Shown: positions 43,909-53,757, counted from the first letter of the stretch. The stretch is DNA of 64,000 nucleotides from Achromobacter spanius (GCF_003994415.1 NZ_CP034689.1:6572001-6636000), one strand, 5' to 3'. Notes: generated by a model from the letters alone, not told the origin. Numbers and translations are program-made.

Positions 43909-43937
43909 ATTTGCAAATGAGACGAACGCAGTATAAT
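43909..43937. promoter_or_regulatory. Hydrolase promoter overlapped by a perfect palindrome
   Basis: The consensus -10 TATAAT lies at 43932-43937, 37 bases before the hydrolase ATG. About 16 bases upstream is the 10-bp perfect palindrome ATTTGCAAAT (43909-43918), covering the -35 region, in the space between the divergent porin and hydrolase genes. It is a natural operator candidate for the IclR-type regulator encoded in the same locus. Confidence 0.55.
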
Positions 43938-43973
43938 TGCGCTGCATCAAAAACCATTCCCGGGATTACCCGT

Positions 43974-44906
43974 ATGCCCACTGCACTCACTTCTTCCGTG
44001 TCGCCAACGGGATCTGCCCTGGGGCCCGACCCGACGCGCGCCCTGTCCGCCCGACTTGAAGACCTGGATAAAGGCTTCCCTTTGCACCAGGCGCCCTCGG
44101 CGATCGGCACCCTCACCTACCGAAGCTCGGGCACCGGCCCCGCCGTGGTTTTGCTGCACGGCATCGGGTCTGCCGCCGGCTGCTGGCTGGATGTCGCGCT
44201 GATGTTGCGAGACGGGTTTCGTGTCATCGCCTGGAACGCGCCAGGCTATGCCGGTTCCACGCCGCTGCCCCAGGCGCATCCGTCGGCCGACGATTACGCC
44301 GACGCCTTGCATCAGTTGCTGGCGCACGCGGGAGTGTCGGAATGCGTGCTCGTGGGCCATTCCCTTGGCGCCATCGTGGCGGGCGCTTATGCGGCGCGCG
44401 GGGCCGGCAACGCGCGGGTCGCGATTCGGCGGCTGGTGCTGCTCAGTCCCGCCCAAGGGTACGCAAGCCATGACGAGGCACAACGCGAGGCCGTACGCAC
44501 GCGCCGCTTGACCTTATTGGAGGCAGAAGGCATCGAGGGCATCGCCGCGCAACGGGCTGCTGCATTGCTATCGAATGCGGCGACGCCGGCCATGCGGGAA
44601 TGGGCGAGCTGGAACATGCGCCAGATTTCGCCGACCGGTTACCGCCAAGCGGTCAGCCTCCTGTGCAACAGCGACCTCCTGTCCCGTCCAGCACCCGCCA
44701 TGCCGGTGGACGTGCGGGTGGGCGAGCTCGACGTCATCACGCCAGCCGCTCAAGGCCAAACCGTGGCACAAGCCTGGCACGCTTCGTTTGCACAGATCGA
44801 CGGCGCGGGCCACGCCTGCCATATCGAGCGTCCTGCACAAGTCGCCGAGATCGTGCGCGGCTCGGCCAGGAACGGCGGCGTCAAGTCGGAGCTTCCCTTT
44901 GCTTGA
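43974..44906 (+). CDS. Alpha/beta hydrolase
   Basis: A 310-residue alpha/beta hydrolase with oxyanion region VVLLHGIGSAAGCW, nucleophile serine in VGHSLGAIVAG, acid in VGELDVITP and histidine in GAGHACHIERP. It resembles carboxylester or meta-cleavage-product hydrolases, but the substrate is not readable. It is the first gene of the plus-strand unit hydrolase-IclR-aspartate dehydrogenase, 13 bases before the IclR start. An upstream in-frame ATG at 43911 lies inside the promoter and is rejected. Confidence 0.87.
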   Translation: MPTALTSSVSPTGSALGPDPTRALSARLEDLDKGFPLHQAPSAIGTLTYRSSGTGPAVVLLHGIGSAAGCWLDVALMLRDGFRVIAWNAPGYAGSTPLPQAHPSADDYADALHQLLAHAGVSECVLVGHSLGAIVAGAYAARGAGNARVAIRRLVLLSPAQGYASHDEAQREAVRTRRLTLLEAEGIEGIAAQRAAALLSNAATPAMREWASWNMRQISPTGYRQAVSLLCNSDLLSRPAPAMPVDVRVGELDVITPAAQGQTVAQAWHASFAQIDGAGHACHIERPAQVAEIVRGSARNGGVKSELPFA

Positions 44907-44919
44907 AGACCCCAACGTG

Positions 44920-45732
44920 ATGCAAGACAAGCGCTACACCGTACCGGCGCTTGAGCGAGGCTTGCGGCTACTGGGCGAGTTCAGCCGTCAAGATCGTGTG
45001 CTGGGCGCCCCGGAATTGGCGCGTCGGTTGAACATTCCACGCTCGACCGTGTTCCGGATGTTGAACACACTCGAGACCCTGGGTTTCGTCCGCAAGGCCG
45101 ACGGCGGCGCGGCGTACAGGCTGGATACGGCCGTGCTGCGCCTGGGCTTTGAGTATCTGGCGTCGCTGGAACTCACCGACCTGGGCCGGCCGTTGTTGGA
45201 ACGCCTGCGTGACGCTACCGGCTATTCCACCAATCTGGTGGTGCGCGACCGCCGCTCGGCGGTCGTCGTCGCCAAGGTCTCCGCGCCCACGCCCTTCGTC
45301 AGCACGGTCTTCGTCGGCACCCGCCTGCCGACCCATGCAACGCTGCTTGGCCGGGCGGTCATGTGCGACCTTTCCCTGCCCGAACTCTTTGATCTTTATG
45401 GCGCCGATCCCTTGCCGCCGCACTCAGCGCACACGCCGCGCAGCGTGCCCGCGCTACACGCCCTGCTTCAGGAAGATCTGGCGAGAGGCTATGTGATTGA
45501 ACGCGGATTCTATGAAGCTATCGTCGGCAGCATTGCGGCGCCCGTGCGCGATGCCAGCGGCCGAGTCATCGCTGCGTTGGGCGTCACCATCCCCACCCTA
45601 AGCCCTGAAGAACCGACCATCGACGAAGCCTCCGTCATCCACGCGGTATGCGCCGCTGCGAATGAACTGTCCGCCTCGCTCGATTATGTACCGCCATTGG
45701 CAGAGCACAACGTCGTCTCTGGAAGGACCTGA
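44920..45732 (+). CDS. IclR family transcriptional regulator
   Basis: A 270-residue IclR protein: an N-terminal winged helix (VPALERGLRLLGEFSRQDRV, then LARRLNIPRSTVFRMLNTLE) and a GAF-like effector domain (LTDLGRPLLERLRDATGYS, GSIAAPVRDASGRVIAALGV). It lacks a clear Shine-Dalgarno, so it may be coupled to the preceding hydrolase gene. It is the probable regulator of this locus, including the divergent porin-cupin-transporter unit; the effector is unknown. Confidence 0.9.
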   Translation: MQDKRYTVPALERGLRLLGEFSRQDRVLGAPELARRLNIPRSTVFRMLNTLETLGFVRKADGGAAYRLDTAVLRLGFEYLASLELTDLGRPLLERLRDATGYSTNLVVRDRRSAVVVAKVSAPTPFVSTVFVGTRLPTHATLLGRAVMCDLSLPELFDLYGADPLPPHSAHTPRSVPALHALLQEDLARGYVIERGFYEAIVGSIAAPVRDASGRVIAALGVTIPTLSPEEPTIDEASVIHAVCAAANELSASLDYVPPLAEHNVVSGRT

Positions 45733-45764
45733 CCCTGAACCCGTACCAATTTGAGGATGTACCG

Positions 45765-46574
45765 ATGTTGAAGATAGCCATGGTGGGCTGCGGCGCAATC
45801 GGCGTTGCCGCGCTGGAGTTGCTTGCCAGCCGTACTGACTTGGCGGTGACCACGGTGCTTGTGCCCGCATCGCACCTGGACGATGCGCGCCAGCGCATCC
45901 AGCCCTGGGCGCCGCAGGCCACCATTCACGCCAGTCTTGACGCGGCGCCCACGCGCCCGAACTTGCTGGTGGAATGCGCCGGCCACGGCGCCATCGTCGA
46001 ACATGTGTTGCCCGCCCTGCGCGCGGGGATCCCGTGCGTCGTCGCCTCAGTAGGCGCCTTGGCGGCGCCGGGGCTAGTCGAAGAATTGGAGCAAGCCGCG
46101 CGGGCCGGCCAGACGCGCGTGCAACTGCTGTCAGGTGCGATCGGCGCCATTGATGCGCTGGCTGCGGCACGGCATGGCGGTCTGGACGAAGTGGTGTACA
46201 CCGGTCGCAAACCGCCGCTTGCCTGGCGCGGCACACCAGCGGACAAGCAGTTCGATCTGACAGCGCTGGACCATGGCGCTACGGTCATTTTCGAAGGCAC
46301 CGCGCGCGAGGCCGCGGCCACCTATCCGAAAAACGCCAACGTGGCAGCCACGCTGGCATTGGCCGGGCTCGGGTTGGACCGTACATGTGTGCGCCTGTTG
46401 GCCGACCCCGGTGTGCAGGACAACGTGCATCACGTTCATGCCAGGGGTGTATTCGGCGAATTTGAACTGACGATGCGCGGCAAGCCCTTGGCCGCAAACC
46501 CGAAGACGTCGTCGTTGACGGTCTACAGCCTGGTGCGGGCCATCTGCAACGCCATGGAACCGGTGGTGATCTGA
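45765..46574 (+). CDS. nadX: L-aspartate dehydrogenase family protein (NadX type)
   Basis: A 269-residue NAD(P)-dependent dehydrogenase with Rossmann start LKIAMVGCGAIGVAALELL, the family signature VECAGHGAIVEHVLPALRAGIPCVVASVGALA and the C-terminal KNANVAATLALAGLGLD. Family members interconvert aspartate and iminoaspartate or oxaloacetate plus ammonia. In this catabolic setting it may deaminate an amino acid rather than make NAD. GAGGA precedes the ATG. It is the last gene of its unit and is followed by a terminator shared with rpsJ. The exact substrate is inferred from family only. Confidence 0.85.
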   Translation: MLKIAMVGCGAIGVAALELLASRTDLAVTTVLVPASHLDDARQRIQPWAPQATIHASLDAAPTRPNLLVECAGHGAIVEHVLPALRAGIPCVVASVGALAAPGLVEELEQAARAGQTRVQLLSGAIGAIDALAAARHGGLDEVVYTGRKPPLAWRGTPADKQFDLTALDHGATVIFEGTAREAAATYPKNANVAATLALAGLGLDRTCVRLLADPGVQDNVHHVHARGVFGEFELTMRGKPLAANPKTSSLTVYSLVRAICNAMEPVVI

Positions 46575-46606
46575 ACACGTCGACCACAGACAACGCCGCA
46601 AAAACA

Positions 46607-46640
46607 AAATGGCCGCATTCCCTGGGGAATACGGCCATTT
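46607..46640. terminator. Bidirectional terminator between aspartate dehydrogenase and rpsJ
   Basis: An almost perfect 16-bp stem (AAAATGGCCG and ATTCC arms, one mismatch) with a three-base loop. The plus strand runs into TTTTTTACG and the minus strand into TTTTGTTTTTG, so it closes both the aspartate dehydrogenase unit and the rpsL-rpsJ unit. Confidence 0.9.
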
Positions 46641-46680
46641 TTTACGAGCCTACCGGCGAAGGTAGCAGGCTCGGTTCGCC

Positions 46681-46992
46681 TTACTGCAGCGCGATTTCGA
46701 CGTCGACGCCGGCCGGCAGGTCCAGACGCATCAGAGCGTCAACGGTCTTGTCGGTGGGATCAACGATGTCCATCAGGCGCTGGTGCGTACGGATTTCGAA
46801 CTGGTCGCGCGACGTCTTGTTGACGTGCGGCGAACGCAGGACGTCGTAGCGACGGATACGCGTGGGCAGCGGCACCGGGCCGCGGACAACGGCGCCGGTA
46901 CGCTTGGCGGTGTCGACGATTTCAGCGGCCGATTGATCGATCAGCTTGTAATCGAAAGCTTTCAAGCGGATACGGATCTTTTGGTTTTTCAT
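46681..46992 (-). CDS. rpsJ: 30S ribosomal protein S10 (NusE)
   Basis: A 103-residue protein, the same length as E. coli S10, with KIRIRLKAFDYKLIDQSAAE and the loop VVRGPVPLPTRIRRYDVLRS. Besides its ribosomal role it acts with NusB in antitermination. It normally heads the S10 operon; here it ends the str segment after tuf, with a terminator behind it. Confidence 0.98.
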   Translation of the reverse strand: MKNQKIRIRLKAFDYKLIDQSAAEIVDTAKRTGAVVRGPVPLPTRIRRYDVLRSPHVNKTSRDQFEIRTHQRLMDIVDPTDKTVDALMRLDLPAGVDVEIALQ

Positions 46993-47066
46993 GGCGTTTC
47001 CTAAAGAACGAGAGGCGAAGGCGACGAGGCGCCCTCGCTGGTTGTGTGCTGCTTAAGTGATCCGAA

Positions 47067-48257
<1,191 letters not shown>

Positions 48258-48332
48258 GATCTCTATCCTTTAACTTTCAAGGAAACTTGAATCTGCCAGG
48301 CCACCCGGATGGGTGGACCTGGCCAGGGTTAT

Positions 48333-50435
48333 TTACTTGGCCCGAGCGGCGATGACTTCGTCAGCGACGTTCTTGGGAGCCTCGGAGTAATGCTTGAATT
48401 CCATCGTGTACGTGGCACGACCTTGCGTCAACGAACGCAGGTTCGTGGCGTAACCGAACATCTCGGCCAGGGGCACTTCAGCCTTGATGGTCTTGCCGCC
48501 ACCGACCATGTCGTCCATGCCTTGGACCATGCCGCGACGCGAGGACAGATCGCCCATCACGGTACCAGCGTAGTCTTCCGGCGTTTCGACTTCAACGGCC
48601 ATCATCGGTTCCAGCAGCACGGGGCTGGCCTTGCGCAGACCTTCCTTGAATGCCATGGAGCCGGCCATCTTGAACGCGTTTTCGTTCGAGTCCACATCGT
48701 GGTACGAACCGAAGAACAGCGTGACCTTGACGTCGACGATCGGGTAGCCAGCCAACACGCCCGAAGGCAGCGTTTCCTGGATGCCCTTGTCCACCGCGGG
48801 GATGTATTCGCGAGGAACCACACCGCCCTTGATGGCGTCCACGAATTCGTAGCCACCGCCAGGAGCCAAGGGTTCAACCTTCAGCACCACGTGACCGTAC
48901 TGGCCACGACCGCCCGACTGCTTGACGAACTTGCCTTCAACTTCGTCGCAGGTCTTGCGGATGGTTTCACGGTAGGCCACTTGCGGCTTGCCGACGTTGG
49001 CTTCAACGCCAAACTCACGCTTCATGCGGTCGACCAGAATTTCCAGGTGAAGCTCGCCCATACCGGAAATGATGGTTTGGCCGGATTCTTCGTCGCTGCG
49101 CACGCGGAACGACGGATCTTCCTGAGCCAGACGCGACAGCGCCAGACCCATCTTTTCCTGGTCAGCCTTCGACTTCGGTTCCACGGCCTGCGAAATCACG
49201 GGCTCGGGGAAAATCATGCGTTCGAGCAGGATGTGGGAGTCGGTGTCGCACAGCGTTTCGCCGGTGGTCACGTCTTTCAGACCGACCACGGCGGCGATGT
49301 CGCCTGCCAACACTTCCTTGATTTCTTCGCGGTTGTTCGCGTGCATCTGCAGAATGCGACCGATACGTTCCTTCTTGCCCTTGATGGGGTTGTAGACCGT
49401 ATCGCCCGACTTCAGGACGCCCGAGTAAACGCGCACGAAGGTCAGTTGACCCACGAACGGATCGCTCATCAGCTTGAATGCCAGCGCCGAGAATTTCTCG
49501 CCGTCGTCAGCTTCACGCGTGATGGGATTGCCTTCGTCGTCCTGACCGTCAACCGCGGGAATATCCACGGGCGAAGGCAGGTAGTCGATGACCGCGTCCA
49601 GCATGCGCTGCACGCCCTTGTTCTTGAAGGCGGTGCCGCACAGCATCGGCTGGATTTCGCCAGCGATGGTGCGTTGGCGGATGGCCAGGTTGATTTCGGC
49701 TTCGTCCAAGGCACCCGTTTCCAGGTACTTGTTCATCAGCTCTTCCGACGACTCGGCGGCGGCTTCAACCAGCTTTTCACGCCATTCGTTGGCCAGGCCT
49801 TCCAGCTCGGCGGGAATATCGTGGTAGTCGAACTTGATGCCTTGGCTGGCTTCGTCCCAAATGATCGCCTTCATCTTGACCAGGTCGACCACGCCTTGGA
49901 ACGTGTCTTCGGCACCGATCGGAATCACGATCGGCACGGGATTGGCGCGCAGGCGGTTCTTCAACTGGTCATAGACCTTGAAGAAGTTGGCGCCGGTGCG
50001 GTCCATCTTGTTGACGAAGGCCAGACGCGGCACGCCGTACTTGTTGGCTTGGCGCCACACGGTTTCGGACTGCGGCTGAACGCCACCCACCGCGCAATAG
50101 ACCATGCAAGCACCGTCCAGGACGCGCATGGAACGTTCCACCTCAATGGTGAAGTCCACGTGACCCGGGGTGTCGATGATGTTGATGCGGTGTTCGGGAT
50201 AGTTCTTCGCCATGCCACGCCAAAACGCCGTCGTAGCTGCCGACGTAATGGTGATGCCACGCTCTTGCTCTTGTTCCATCCAGTCCATGGTGGCTGCGCC
50301 ATCATGCACTTCGCCAATCTTGTGATTGACGCCGGTGTAGAACAGGATACGTTCGGTCGTGGTGGTTTTCCCTGCATCGATGTGCGCAGAGATACCAATG
50401 TTGCGATAGCGCTCGATCGGGGTTTTGCGGGCCAT
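48333..50435 (-). CDS. fusA: Elongation factor G
   Basis: A 700-residue translocase GTPase with P-loop AHIDAGKTTTTERILF, DTPGHVDFTIEVERSM and FVNKMDRTGANF, and intact C-terminal domains III-V. It drives tRNA-mRNA translocation and ribosome recycling. It lies between rpsG and tuf in normal str order. Confidence 0.98.
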   Translation of the reverse strand: MARKTPIERYRNIGISAHIDAGKTTTTERILFYTGVNHKIGEVHDGAATMDWMEQEQERGITITSAATTAFWRGMAKNYPEHRINIIDTPGHVDFTIEVERSMRVLDGACMVYCAVGGVQPQSETVWRQANKYGVPRLAFVNKMDRTGANFFKVYDQLKNRLRANPVPIVIPIGAEDTFQGVVDLVKMKAIIWDEASQGIKFDYHDIPAELEGLANEWREKLVEAAAESSEELMNKYLETGALDEAEINLAIRQRTIAGEIQPMLCGTAFKNKGVQRMLDAVIDYLPSPVDIPAVDGQDDEGNPITREADDGEKFSALAFKLMSDPFVGQLTFVRVYSGVLKSGDTVYNPIKGKKERIGRILQMHANNREEIKEVLAGDIAAVVGLKDVTTGETLCDTDSHILLERMIFPEPVISQAVEPKSKADQEKMGLALSRLAQEDPSFRVRSDEESGQTIISGMGELHLEILVDRMKREFGVEANVGKPQVAYRETIRKTCDEVEGKFVKQSGGRGQYGHVVLKVEPLAPGGGYEFVDAIKGGVVPREYIPAVDKGIQETLPSGVLAGYPIVDVKVTLFFGSYHDVDSNENAFKMAGSMAFKEGLRKASPVLLEPMMAVEVETPEDYAGTVMGDLSSRRGMVQGMDDMVGGGKTIKAEVPLAEMFGYATNLRSLTQGRATYTMEFKHYSEAPKNVADEVIAARAK

Positions 50436-50453
50436 GGTGGATTAGTCCTTAAA

Positions 50454-50924
50454 TTACCAGCGGAAATGGCTGAAGGCCTTGTTGGCCTCTGCCATCTTGT
50501 GCGTGTCTTCGCGCTTCTTCATCGCGGCGCCACGACCTTCGGCGGCGTCGATCAGTTCGCCAGCAAGACGCAGATCCATCGACTTCTCGCCACGCTTCTT
50601 GGCGGCTTCACGGAGCCAACGCATAGCCAGGGCCAGGCGGCGCACGGGGCGCACTTCAACCGGCACTTGGTAGTTGGCACCGCCAACGCGGCGGCTCTTC
50701 ACTTCGACGATCGGCTTGATGTTGTTGATCGCCAGGCTGAAAACTTCGATCGGCTCTTTGCCGGTCTTGGTTTGCACTTGCTCGAGGGCACCGTAGACGA
50801 TGCGCTCGGCGACGGCCTTCTTGCCGTCCAGCATGACGACGTTCATGAACTTGGCGAGCTCGACGCTGCCGAACTTGGGATCGGGCAGAATCTCGCGCTT
50901 GGGTACTTCGCGACGACGGGGCAT
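50454..50924 (-). CDS. rpsG: 30S ribosomal protein S7
   Basis: A 156-residue head-assembly protein with MPRRREVPKREILPDPKFGS and VEVRPVRRLALAMRWLREAA. In E. coli S7 represses the str operon by binding between rpsL and rpsG; the corresponding spacer here also contains hairpins. Confidence 0.98.
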   Translation of the reverse strand: MPRRREVPKREILPDPKFGSVELAKFMNVVMLDGKKAVAERIVYGALEQVQTKTGKEPIEVFSLAINNIKPIVEVKSRRVGGANYQVPVEVRPVRRLALAMRWLREAAKKRGEKSMDLRLAGELIDAAEGRGAAMKKREDTHKMAEANKAFSHFRW

Positions 50925-51090
50925 TGTTGCTTCCTTGTGTCTGTTCAGTTGAACCGTGTTTCATTACACGGCCATGGCCGCCCATTGGGACGACCCCTTA
51001 CGTGCCGCGCTCCTTCCCAAAAGCCGGAGGGCGCGGTCGCACTTCCCTAGTGACGGTCTTCCGCCACGCGGGGATACTACTGACTCGTTA
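50925..51090 (-). promoter_or_regulatory. rpsL-rpsG intercistronic region with hairpins, possible S7 feedback site
   Basis: This 166-base spacer is unusually long for this operon and holds two foldable elements: CCGTGT/ACACGG (50954-50971) and a GC-rich imperfect stem whose arms are CCGCGCTCC (51005-51013) and GGAGGGCGCGG (51026-51036). The position matches the S7 translational operator of E. coli; the sequence match to that operator was not established. Confidence 0.4.
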
Positions 51091-51468
51091 TTAAGCCTTC
51101 TTCGGGCGCTTGGCGCCGTACTTCGAGCGGGCTTGCTTACGATCCTTGACGCCTTGCAGGTCGAGGGAACCGCGCACGATGTGATAACGCACACCGGGCA
51201 AGTCCTTGACACGACCGCCACGCACCAGAACCACCGAGTGCTCTTGCAGGTTGTGGCCTTCACCGCCGATGTACGAAATGACTTCGTAACCGTTGGTCAG
51301 ACGCACTTTGGCAACCTTGCGCAGAGCGGAGTTCGGCTTCTTGGGGGTGGTGGTGTACACGCGAGTGCACACGCCGCGGCGTTGCGGGCAGTTTTCGAGC
51401 GCGGGGCTCTTGCTTTTGATAATGCTGACTTCGCGCGGCTTGCGCACGAGTTGGCTAATGGTAGGCAT
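51091..51468 (-). CDS. rpsL: 30S ribosomal protein S12
   Basis: A 125-residue decoding-centre protein. The streptomycin-sensitive wild-type residues appear present: both lysines in [12 protein letters not shown] and the lysine in [17 protein letters not shown] precedes the start. It is the first gene of the str segment and is separated from rpoC by about 7 kb of signalling genes, with its own promoter. Confidence 0.98.
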
Positions 51469-51839
51469 GACCTTTGAAATCCCTTTTACGTACCACTGGT
51501 AAGTACTTACGTACTCGTCTCCTCAAGCAGTGAATTCTCTCGGAGAAGGCAGTTCGCGCAAAACCGCCTCAAACGTTCATATACGTAAAAGAGCGGGCTT
51601 GCCAACAAACCATGACAAACGCACAAAACTGATAGCGGCTGGGCTGCCAAGACCTTAGTTGCAACTGATGGACCCAAACCAAAAGGCTCGTGACGCACCT
51701 TGGTTTCAGACCGGGTTTTCAGACCGGCGTTTCAGACCCTAACTAAGCTCTTGAACTGTTTGCCTTTTGCGTACAGATTTTGCGCGCGAAATAAAGCAGT
51801 AAGCCCTTTAGCATAACTGAGATCAAGGCGTACTGTCAA
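51469..51839 (-). promoter_or_regulatory. rpsL promoter and long leader
   Basis: On the minus strand a consensus -35 TTGACA (51839-51834) and -10 TATGCT (51815-51810) are 18 bases apart; transcription should begin near 51803, leaving a leader of about 335 bases. The leader contains three direct repeats (51704-51738) and a 12-bp perfect palindrome GTAAGTACTTAC (51499-51510) shortly before the start codon. From 51840 to 52045 I see only AT-poor, non-coding sequence up to the end of the response regulator gene. Confidence 0.7.
51704..51738. repeat. Three direct repeats in the rpsL leader
   Basis: The 9-base unit TTTCAGACC occurs at 51704-51712, 51717-51725 and 51730-51738, a regular period of 13 bases. 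The repeats lie inside the predicted rpsL leader RNA (as GGTCTGAAA on that strand). Regular spacing suggests a protein-binding array or a recent tandem duplication. Confidence 0.7.
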
Positions 51840-52045
51840 AGATTTTTGTAAGTCCGGCGACGCGGCAAGCAACAGCGAAAAGCCGGCAAAAGGCGGGGAT
51901 TTACACGCCGCTTGTGAAAAATGGGGCCGCGTAGCGGCAAAGATCTGAAATGCCCGCCTGGCCGAGAACCGCGCCTGCGGCGAGGCGAGCATCGGGTAAA
52001 CCATGGGAATTCAGCGCAGGCGGCAGTGTAGCGCCAGGTGGCGGC

Positions 52046-52747
52046 TTACCGGTCCGCAAACAAGTAACCGCTGCCGTACACCGTGCGAATCGGCAACATC
52101 ACCCCCGCCAGTTCGGCTTTGCGACGCAGGCGGCTGACAATGACATCAATGCTGCGCGACCCACTCGAGCGCACACCACCGCCTTCCACCCGCAGTTCCT
52201 CGCCCAGTTCAGAACGCCCGACCGTCCTGCCCGCCACCTCAAGCAGCGACCGTACGATCAGGCGCTCATTGGCCGACAGCGAGATCGTCGCCCCCGACGG
52301 GGCAACCAGCGTCCAGCCCTGGTCGCGCAGCTCCCATTGGCCGCTTACCGCGTCCTCAACCGCCGGGGTATCTTGACTGGGGGGAAGGCGCCGCGCCAGC
52401 GCCAACAGGATGCATGCAAGTTCGCGCGGGTCCTGGGGATCGGGCAGACAGGCATCAGCGCCACTTTGCAGGCAACGCAACCGACTATCCACGGAAACGC
52501 CCTTGCCTGTCACCACGATGCCCATGGGCGAAGACCCGTGCAACCGGGCCACGAGCGCGTAACCGATTTCGCCCAACGTCCCAACGTCCAGGACGACGGC
52601 ATCGTAGACACCGCTATTGAGCAATCCGAACAGTTCGAGAGAAGTCGAACAGCCCCGTGCGGAAATGCCGGCTTGCAGCAGGGCGGACACGGCGGCGTTT
52701 CGAGCGACCTCGTCCGGCGACATCATTAATATGCGTAATTGATTCAT
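52046..52747 (-). CDS. OmpR-type response regulator with degenerate receiver
   Basis: A 233-residue protein with a receiver-like N-terminus and a C-terminal winged helix (LSANERLIVRSLLEVAGRTV, then GSRSIDVIVSRLRRKAELAG and VYGSGYLF). The receiver lacks key residues: the acidic pair after strand 1 is replaced (MMSPDE), and the conserved lysine before the last strand is absent (ACLPDPQDP), though an aspartate is present at D54. It probably acts without phosphorylation. It is divergent from the intact regulator at 53007 and next to a sensor-kinase cluster. Confidence 0.85.
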   Translation of the reverse strand: MNQLRILMMSPDEVARNAAVSALLQAGISARGCSTSLELFGLLNSGVYDAVVLDVGTLGEIGYALVARLHGSSPMGIVVTGKGVSVDSRLRCLQSGADACLPDPQDPRELACILLALARRLPPSQDTPAVEDAVSGQWELRDQGWTLVAPSGATISLSANERLIVRSLLEVAGRTVGRSELGEELRVEGGGVRSSGSRSIDVIVSRLRRKAELAGVMLPIRTVYGSGYLFADR

Positions 52748-53006
52748 GGCAATCTCAACCCCCTAACCACACCGCCCACGCGACCGCTTGTGACGTTGCA
52801 CGTAGGACGATTGAGACAGTGTGGCGCGTTGTTACGCAACAACTCCAGTCAAGATTCGTTAACTTTGCAATGTTTGACAGTTCTTGCCACAACGTAGCCA
52901 GCCGTGCCGCCGCGCGAGTTATCATTCGTTTACATAAATTCGCTCACCTTTGCAGCAGGGGCGCCAGCGGCGTTCTTGCGCAGCAGACCTCCGCGAGACT
53001 TTCCCG

Positions 53007-53723
53007 ATGAAGATTGCGTCGCTGGAAGACGACCTTGACCAAGCCCGGCGCATCCACCAAGTGCTGACTGCCGCAGGGTACACCTGCTCCAGTTATCACC
53101 AGAGCCGCGACCTGTTGGCTGCGTTGCGCTCGCAGCGCTTCGATCTCGTGCTGCTGGATTGGCACCTGCCGGATATCGATGGCGACGATGTGGTGCGCTG
53201 GCTGCGCGCCAACATCGGTCCTCGCGTCCCCGTCATTTTCCTCACCAATCGGTCTTCTGAAGACGACCTGGTGGAAGGGCTGCGCGCCGGCGCCGACGAT
53301 TACATCGTCAAACCGCTGCGCCCCCTGGAATTGCTGGCCCGCGTGGCCGCGTTGTTGCGACGTAGCCAGATCGCCGAACCAGCCGATGACACTTTCGACG
53401 TCGCGCACTACCGCATCGAGCCCGCCGCAAGAGTGATCTCGCTACACGGCGCCGCCGTGTCGCTGGCGCCCAAGGAGTTCGAACTTGCGTTGCTGTTCTT
53501 TCGCAACCTGGGCCGGCTCATGTCGCGCGATGTGATCGCCGAATGCGTGTGGAACCGCGAGATTCCCGCGACCTCCCGCACCTTGGATACGCACCTGTCC
53601 AACATTCGCCAGAAACTCCAGCTACGCCCCGAACACGGGGTGCGCCTCAGTTCGTCCTATGCGCTGGGTTACCGGCTGGAACTGAACAGCGCCGTGGAAG
53701 ACAACCCGGCCAGCCCGTCGTAG
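53007..53723 (+). CDS. OmpR-type DNA-binding response regulator
   Basis: A 238-residue two-component regulator with a complete receiver: acidic pair D8/D9, phosphoacceptor D51 in LLDWHLPD, T80 and K102 in YIVKPLRP. A winged-helix domain follows (LAPKEFELALLFFRNLGRLM, TSRTLDTHLSNIRQKL, SSYALGYRLEL). The start at 53007 is fixed by the family N-terminus MKIASLEDD. It lies 34 bases before the LysM-FecR gene and likely pairs with the CHASE2 kinase two genes downstream. Confidence 0.93.
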   Translation: MKIASLEDDLDQARRIHQVLTAAGYTCSSYHQSRDLLAALRSQRFDLVLLDWHLPDIDGDDVVRWLRANIGPRVPVIFLTNRSSEDDLVEGLRAGADDYIVKPLRPLELLARVAALLRRSQIAEPADDTFDVAHYRIEPAARVISLHGAAVSLAPKEFELALLFFRNLGRLMSRDVIAECVWNREIPATSRTLDTHLSNIRQKLQLRPEHGVRLSSSYALGYRLELNSAVEDNPASPS

Positions 53724-53757
53724 ACGCGACGCGCGTATCCCTGGAGAACCGATTCTT

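Noticed and set aside
23391..46680. Mobile element or genomic-island explanation for inserts A and B
   Set aside because: No transposase, integrase, tRNA target or obvious terminal repeats are seen at the borders, and base composition looks like that of the surroundings by eye.
48309..51050. A 913-codon plus-strand open frame opposite fusA and rpsG
   Set aside because: Same antisense artefact, spanning two known genes and their spacer, with no recognisable protein features.
51499..51510. GTAAGTACTTAC palindrome as an RNA hairpin near rpsL
   Set aside because: A palindrome without a loop cannot fold as a normal RNA hairpin; it may be a DNA dyad, but nothing supports a function.
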